In this document: positions 60,135 to 64,000 of the stretch, piece by piece
Layout of the letters: every line of letters begins with the position of its first letter
Position numbering within the stretch: position 1 is the first letter of the stretch
DNA from: Glossina fuscipes
Lineage: Eukaryota > Arthropoda > Insecta > Diptera > Glossinidae
Direction of reading: 5' to 3'
DNA length: 64,000 bases
Assembly (NCBI RefSeq): GCF_014805625.2
Contig: NW_023998493.1
Coordinates: forward strand, 978,082-1,042,081
The notes under the pieces: model-generated
Told to the model about the DNA's origin: nothing
Database searches by the model: none
The model's input: only the letters and a program-made list of their open reading frames with translations
Program-made: the position numbers and the translations under genes

Positions 60135-60612
60135 CAACGCCCAGAAGGAAGCTTTAGAAACTCCACAAAGTATATATATTCTTGGTCCACATCAAATCCT
60201 GAATCGATTTAAGCCTGTCTGTCTCCTCACCAGTATACTATCTGTTGTAAATATTCCTCCTGACCCAAATATTAAGCTATCGACTTTAAATTTGGCACAT
60301 GCAACATAACTTATAGCAAGAATACCTCTGTTTTTCTAAAGGAGTAGAAAATTGTGTTCTTGCCCATTACCCATAAACCAAAAATAAAGATAGAAAAATT
60401 TGAATGTCTATTCTATGGATGATGTTAAAGTAACTGTACAAAAATGGTAAAAATTTACCTAGCCTTTGTAATAGTGTGTCGTAACATCATTTTTTTTCTA
60501 ATACCTTCGCATATGAAGCAAACTTCAAAAACTCCGTAAAGCATCTAAGTTCTTAGGCGATTTCATATTCGGAATGCATCAAAGCATCTCCGTCTTCGTC
60601 TGTCCTTCTGAG
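60135..60612 (-). mobile_element. Family B tails, two in tandem
   Basis: Tail 1 (60225-60135, minus) reads GAGACAGACAGGCTTAAATC, GATTCAGGATTTGATGTGGA, CCAAGAATATATATACTTTG and AAGCTTCCTTCTGGGCG. Tail 2 (60612-60505, minus) reads GAAGGACAGACGAAGACGGA and ATGAAATCGCCTAAGAACTT, then ACGGAGTTTTTGAAGTTTGC. Both are in the same orientation about 385 bp apart. Spacing and order suggest a tandem pair or an element inserted into its own kind. Confidence 0.65.
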
Positions 60613-60799
60613 GAATTGTGTACTATCAGCGGTAAATCTTCCCCCGGTCGCAAAAATGAAGACATCGCCTACAAACTTGCAAAAGAATTTGAAATGCACG
60701 CAAAATTAGGAAATTCCTCACTACATTACACGTTAAATAAAAAAACTGCTTTATCTATCTTCTTCAGATGGCTCTCCATGTGAACACATTTAAAGTTTG

Positions 60800-61083
60800 C
60801 TATGAGGCTTTTGGGCACCACTCCCGTTGTAAAGGTAATTGTGTTGTATTTAGGTTGCTGATTAGGTGGACAGCTGTACCTAGGATGTAAATTTGCTTGT
60901 TGTTGTCGTCAAATGTCGCTGCTACTCCACCATCTTGAATGCCAACAGAAAAACTTTCAGTTGCTATAACTAACTGTCTATCACTTATTCTCATTATCGG
61001 ACTCTTTAAAGTCCATAAAACAACGTTGCTTACTGCGCGTAATTTACCTATGTCGTACTTAAAGTAGCTCTTACCCTTAAAAT
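60800..61083 (-). other. Unrecognised 94-codon open segment with protein-like composition
   Basis: The minus-strand frame is open from just after a TGA near 61085 to a TAG at 60800. It reads KGKSYFKYDIGKLRAVSNVV, LWTLKSPIMRISDRQLVIAT and SFSVGIQDGGVAATFDDNNK, then IYILGTAVHLISNL. The first ATG inside is at 60994. It is GC-richer than its flanks and its residue mix looks like a real protein rather than AT-rich noise, perhaps with beta-strand-like alternation. I do not recognise a family. A last exon, a captured gene fragment or a decayed element protein are all possible. Confidence 0.3.
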
Positions 61084-61213
61084 GTCACGATGTGTTGAAA
61101 ATGGATTGTTGTTAACTATTACCGGCTGCCAAGCTTATGCATGTTTGCGATGGCTTAGGGGTTCAATCGCAATTTGGTCCTGTACCGATTGTGGGTGTGG
61201 ATCTATGTTAGTT

Positions 61214-61265
61214 GTGTACATGCTTTTTTTCTTTTTTTTTCTTTTTTTCCTTCTTTTTTGTTTTA
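61214..61265. repeat. T-rich pyrimidine tract
   Basis: A tract of T with scattered C, visible directly between the unrecognised frame and the LINE relic. Confidence 0.8.
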
Positions 61266-61365
61266 TTGCACTTATACTAAGTTTTAATATTAATTAATTT
61301 AAGATTTACTTTAAGAGTCAATTGAACTCGACTGTCAAAATTTGTAGTGGAGTTTCTTGTATATG

Positions 61366-62300
61366 TGGAATAAATAAATAAATAAATGGCCGTTGGTCAG
61401 GCATAAATTCGAATTACGGATATCTAGGTTCTCCCTAACCACATTGTTAGAGTGTCTGTTACGCAGCTCCTTGCTCTTCTGGACCTCTAAAAGTCTGTCT
61501 TAACATTCTTTGGAGTGACATATTGGAACTTGGTAAGATGTAGAGAGGTATAATTTAAATCAGATTTATTCACCGTACTACCGAAAATACTCTCGGAGCT
61601 TTGTTATTTGGCCTTTCTGCAAAGGGGCCATTTCGAGCACGCCAAACCCTCCACATTCTCGAGCCAATACCAAGGGTTTCACAGCACTTCTTGGATGATA
61701 AGAACTGAATTTAGAAAGTAAGACTCGAGTGCTCCTTATTATATTTTCAATATCGGTCTTGGACCAATTAATAATGCCAAAGGAATGTGTAAATACAGGT
61801 ATAACCCAATTACTGATGGTCTTAGTTTTGTTTCCTGCATTAAGGTTGGGTTTGAGACCCTTCTCAAGAAGCTTACTATAAATTTTTCCTATAGTCTGTT
61901 TTGTTTGGTTGATTGGGAACCTTTTTCACCTATAAATACCCCAAATATTTATAACCTCCTCCTTGTTGGGAGCTTCCATCGGTTTTTGATCACCTATAAC
62001 CAATGCAGTGTCCCCTCCACAACTTTGTTTTTAACGACATGAGCCAGCATTTGTCTAACGCAAGATTTATATTTATTGCCGAACGAACTTATCAACAGCT
62101 TCTCTTTTTGTTCTTTTAAATCCGGTGTCGCTTCTTATTTTGCGCATTTCTCTGCTAAAGAAATTGAAACCAAGACAACATCATAGCTGACTAAGTGCGT
62201 CTCTTTGGAGTACGTCATTCATGATTGCTATAGGGGCGTTCTTCCCTTTGGAGGTAAATAAACAGACGTTGCAGTTATTCATTAGATGTCCCGTAAGACC
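61366..62300 (-). pseudogene. R2-like LINE ORF2, C-terminal part, decayed
   Basis: The minus-strand frame 61925-61578 (116 codons) reads IYSKLLEKGLKPNLNAGNKT, KTISNWVIPVFTHSFGIINW and SKTDIENIIRSTRVLLSKFS, then HHP-like YHPRSAVKPLVLARECGGFG. A second frame, 61484-61385, gives KSKELRNRHSNNVVRENLDI and CLTNGHLF. These match, in order, the region after the reverse transcriptase active site in non-LTR elements commonly annotated as R2-like (INTWAIPVLTYSFG...HHPKSS...GGRG...WL..G.LF). Upstream, 62300-61930 gives broken pieces such as GFKRTKREAVDKFVRQ and a decayed GIYR. The active site is not seen. The match stops exactly at a (TTTA)n tract (61366-61386). It is an inactive fragment; the clade (R2, R4/Dong or relatives) is inference. 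Confidence 0.75.
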
Positions 62301-63202
62301 AATTAAATAATTTTTATTATTATATAACAAATTTTTATAATTAAAGTAGGATAAACACTACCTTTTTTTCAGATGAGTGATAAATAAAGCATTTAATTAC
62401 AAAAATGTTCTCCAGGTAATTTCAAAATCGCGACAAGATTAAGATTTTGTCCCCATTTGCAAATTGCAGGAACAGATGACCAACGTCAATTCTTGCAAGT
62501 ATTTTGATCTTGATTTTCTTGTGGTTGAACACGTTTGGAGTTACCATTGAAGTAATGTGGATAGTAGTACTGTCGATTTTTTACTTTAATTTTTTTTTCG
62601 TTTTTTTTTCTTTCTAAAATATGTTTTAAATCACTTCCATTGTGCCATCCGTAACTAAAAGCGCCGAAGACGTGGATTTGGCTGCTGGATCTGCTCACTC
62701 ATTATACAAACAGTACTTTTTTATTTTATCTCCGTGAGTGACAGTAGCATTCTTACTTTGTTAACGGTGCCCCAATTAAAATTTAAAGGATTTCGAAATG
62801 ATTTCACAAGGTTAAGTCAACAAACCGTTTTGCGTTTGCAAGCGAGGTTTGTGATTTGGAAAATAGCTCTAGCTTCGATAGCAATTAGTTGACGCGCTTT
62901 CATGTAGCGTATCATTGACAGCTGGCATCCGCTATTGCAACGGTAGGGGACAAATCGTCGCTCTCAGAATCGCCTTGTAAAACGATTTCAATATCCACTT
63001 TTTCTATATCCTTCGTTTTAAAGGAAATACGCAGAGAGAGAGAAAAAATATATGTTTTCAAGTGCAATTTGTGAAATATTTTCTCAGTGTAACTACAAAA
63101 TGTGCCTTAACCTTTATCTACCAACAATGACAGATGTTTTTCTTATTTTCAACTCTCTCTCTGTTTTCAATTCTCTATATATTTTATATTTACTTAACAT
63201 AC
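62301..63202. other. Unannotated DNA
   Basis: No gene or repeat family recognised. T-runs lie at 62588-62613. Confidence 0.4.
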
Positions 63203-63224
63203 ATATATATATATATATATATAT
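63203..63224. repeat. (TA)n microsatellite
   Basis: About 11 TA units visible directly. Confidence 0.9.
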
Positions 63225-63554
63225 GACTTACTACATAAGCGTAGTATATACTTGCACATAATGAGTTTTTCATGCTGGTATATAAATTCATAATATAACC
63301 CTGCATTTTATTATATTGTATGATATTTATTATACAGTAGTATCTATGGTTTGTGTAGAGAATAAGGGATAGATATATAATGGGAGTTATAAAGACTACT
63401 TACGTGTGTATTCAATATTGTTTATAATTTACTCTCAAACTCTAGCATCAGTTATCCAATGTAAAGATGATGTTGATGTGTTTCACTTGAATAAGTTTTG
63501 CTTTCACATAATAAAGAATTAAAATTATCATAGTCGAACTAGGAAAACGTTAAA

Positions 63555-63730
63555 CGCCCTACTACGGCTTCGCCTAAAAGAATGCCTCATTTATTCTTCT
63601 AATAAGATGCCAAAAATTCTAGGGGATGAGTGCCCAATCGGTATATACTCCTCCTTATGGTGATTTGAACACTCGAACCCTGACTTGGCAATCGCGATTC
63701 TTATCTATTGCGCTACTCAGGTGAGTATAC
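63555..63730 (-). mobile_element. tRNA-like SINE, copy S1 (best head)
   Basis: On the minus strand the head reads CACCTGAGTAGCGCAATAGA, TAAGAATCGCGATTGCCAAG and TCAGGGTTCGAGTGTTCAAA. TAGCGCAATAG sits at the A-box position and GGTTCGAGTGT at the B-box position with about 32 bases between, as in tRNA genes. The body shares CCGATTGGGCACTCATCCCC and TAG with the copy at 29255-29510. The head shares GAGTAGC and AAGAATCGC with the copy at 10590-10795. The distal body lacks the GCTGCGGCC core. It does not fold as a functional tRNA by eye because the acceptor stem does not pair. Confidence 0.6.
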
Positions 63731-63744
63731 GAAAAATAAGACAT

Positions 63745-63985
63745 TATATGGGGCATAGTTGTAAAACCAGTAGGGTTCATTGTCCGGCACGCCAGTTTAC
63801 CAAACCATCTAGATATCTCGGAAATTTCTACTTATAGATAGCACGGCCAGACGGGCAGATAAGTTTATGTCGTTTCAACAAATGATTACGAATCGACCGA
63901 CAAACTAAAAGATGCGTACATCTTAACCACTTTTGTGTGTTACATATACTCGTGTAAATTTAATATAACCTGTATAGCAAATTGT
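63745..63985 (+). repeat. Dispersed repeat family A, diverged 3' portion
   Basis: ACATTATATGGGGCATAGTT, TAGGGTTCATTGTCCGGCAC, ATCTAGATATCTCGGAAATT, GCACGGCCAGACGGGCAGAT and TTAATATAACCTGTATAGC follow the family order loosely. The copy starts 20-30 bp after the SINE end. Confidence 0.5.
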
Positions 63986-64000
63986 ATGGAAAACACGCAC

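Noticed and set aside
1..64000. CRISPR arrays, operons or prokaryotic signals
   Set aside because: No regularly spaced identical repeats and no clustered long reading frames; the DNA is clearly eukaryotic.

Overview
This is AT-rich eukaryotic DNA, most likely from a higher fly. A tephritid or drosophilid-like dipteran is my inference; no host gene confirms it. The clues are long TA tracts, many A and T homopolymers, dispersed repeats carrying degenerate GACA/GTCY tracts next to TATA tracts (the layout of dipteran mini-me / DINE-1-like elements), mariner relics, and I-like, CR1/Jockey-like and R2-like non-LTR retrotransposon relics. A 100-base run of N (27510-27609) marks an assembly gap. I cannot support any intact host protein-coding exon, tRNA, rRNA or CRISPR array. 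The window reads as intergenic or long-intron DNA filled with old transposon remains. Open frames of 60-121 codons are expected by chance here, and most are noise.

Layout. 1-4700: AT-rich DNA with hairpin and tail pieces of a dispersed repeat. 4745-5665: a degenerate minisatellite of about 31 bp units. 8280-9506: a broken I-like LINE ORF1. 9860-10800: a family C repeat, then a tRNA-like SINE. 13135-15515: three family A copies. 16230-16720: an internally deleted mariner. 17246-18650: a family B element. 20395-20600: a second SINE copy. 22770-22875: family C. 26095-27509: two family A copies, the second running into the gap. 28250-29510: a minus-strand family A copy, a SINE fragment and a SINE. 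31005-31110: family C. 33195-33885: family B. 35220-37960: a SINE head, a family A piece and a CR1/Jockey-like LINE whose RT region is partly duplicated. 39176-43285: a possible DNA-transposon end and more family A. 47560-50375: family A, a second mariner-like relic and an interrupted family A copy. 50980-51355: a GC-rich block. 53160-54480 and 60135-60612: family A and B pieces. 61370-62300: an R2-like LINE relic. 63555-63985: a SINE, then family A.

The best candidates for undescribed biology are (1) the minisatellite, with a duplicated sub-block; (2) a small SINE family with a tRNA-like head, seen in four good copies plus fragments; and (3) two dispersed repeat families, A and B, that share a terminal motif followed by a hairpin whose stem sequence changes between copies while pairing is kept. 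All were found by eye and none has been checked against a repeat library.
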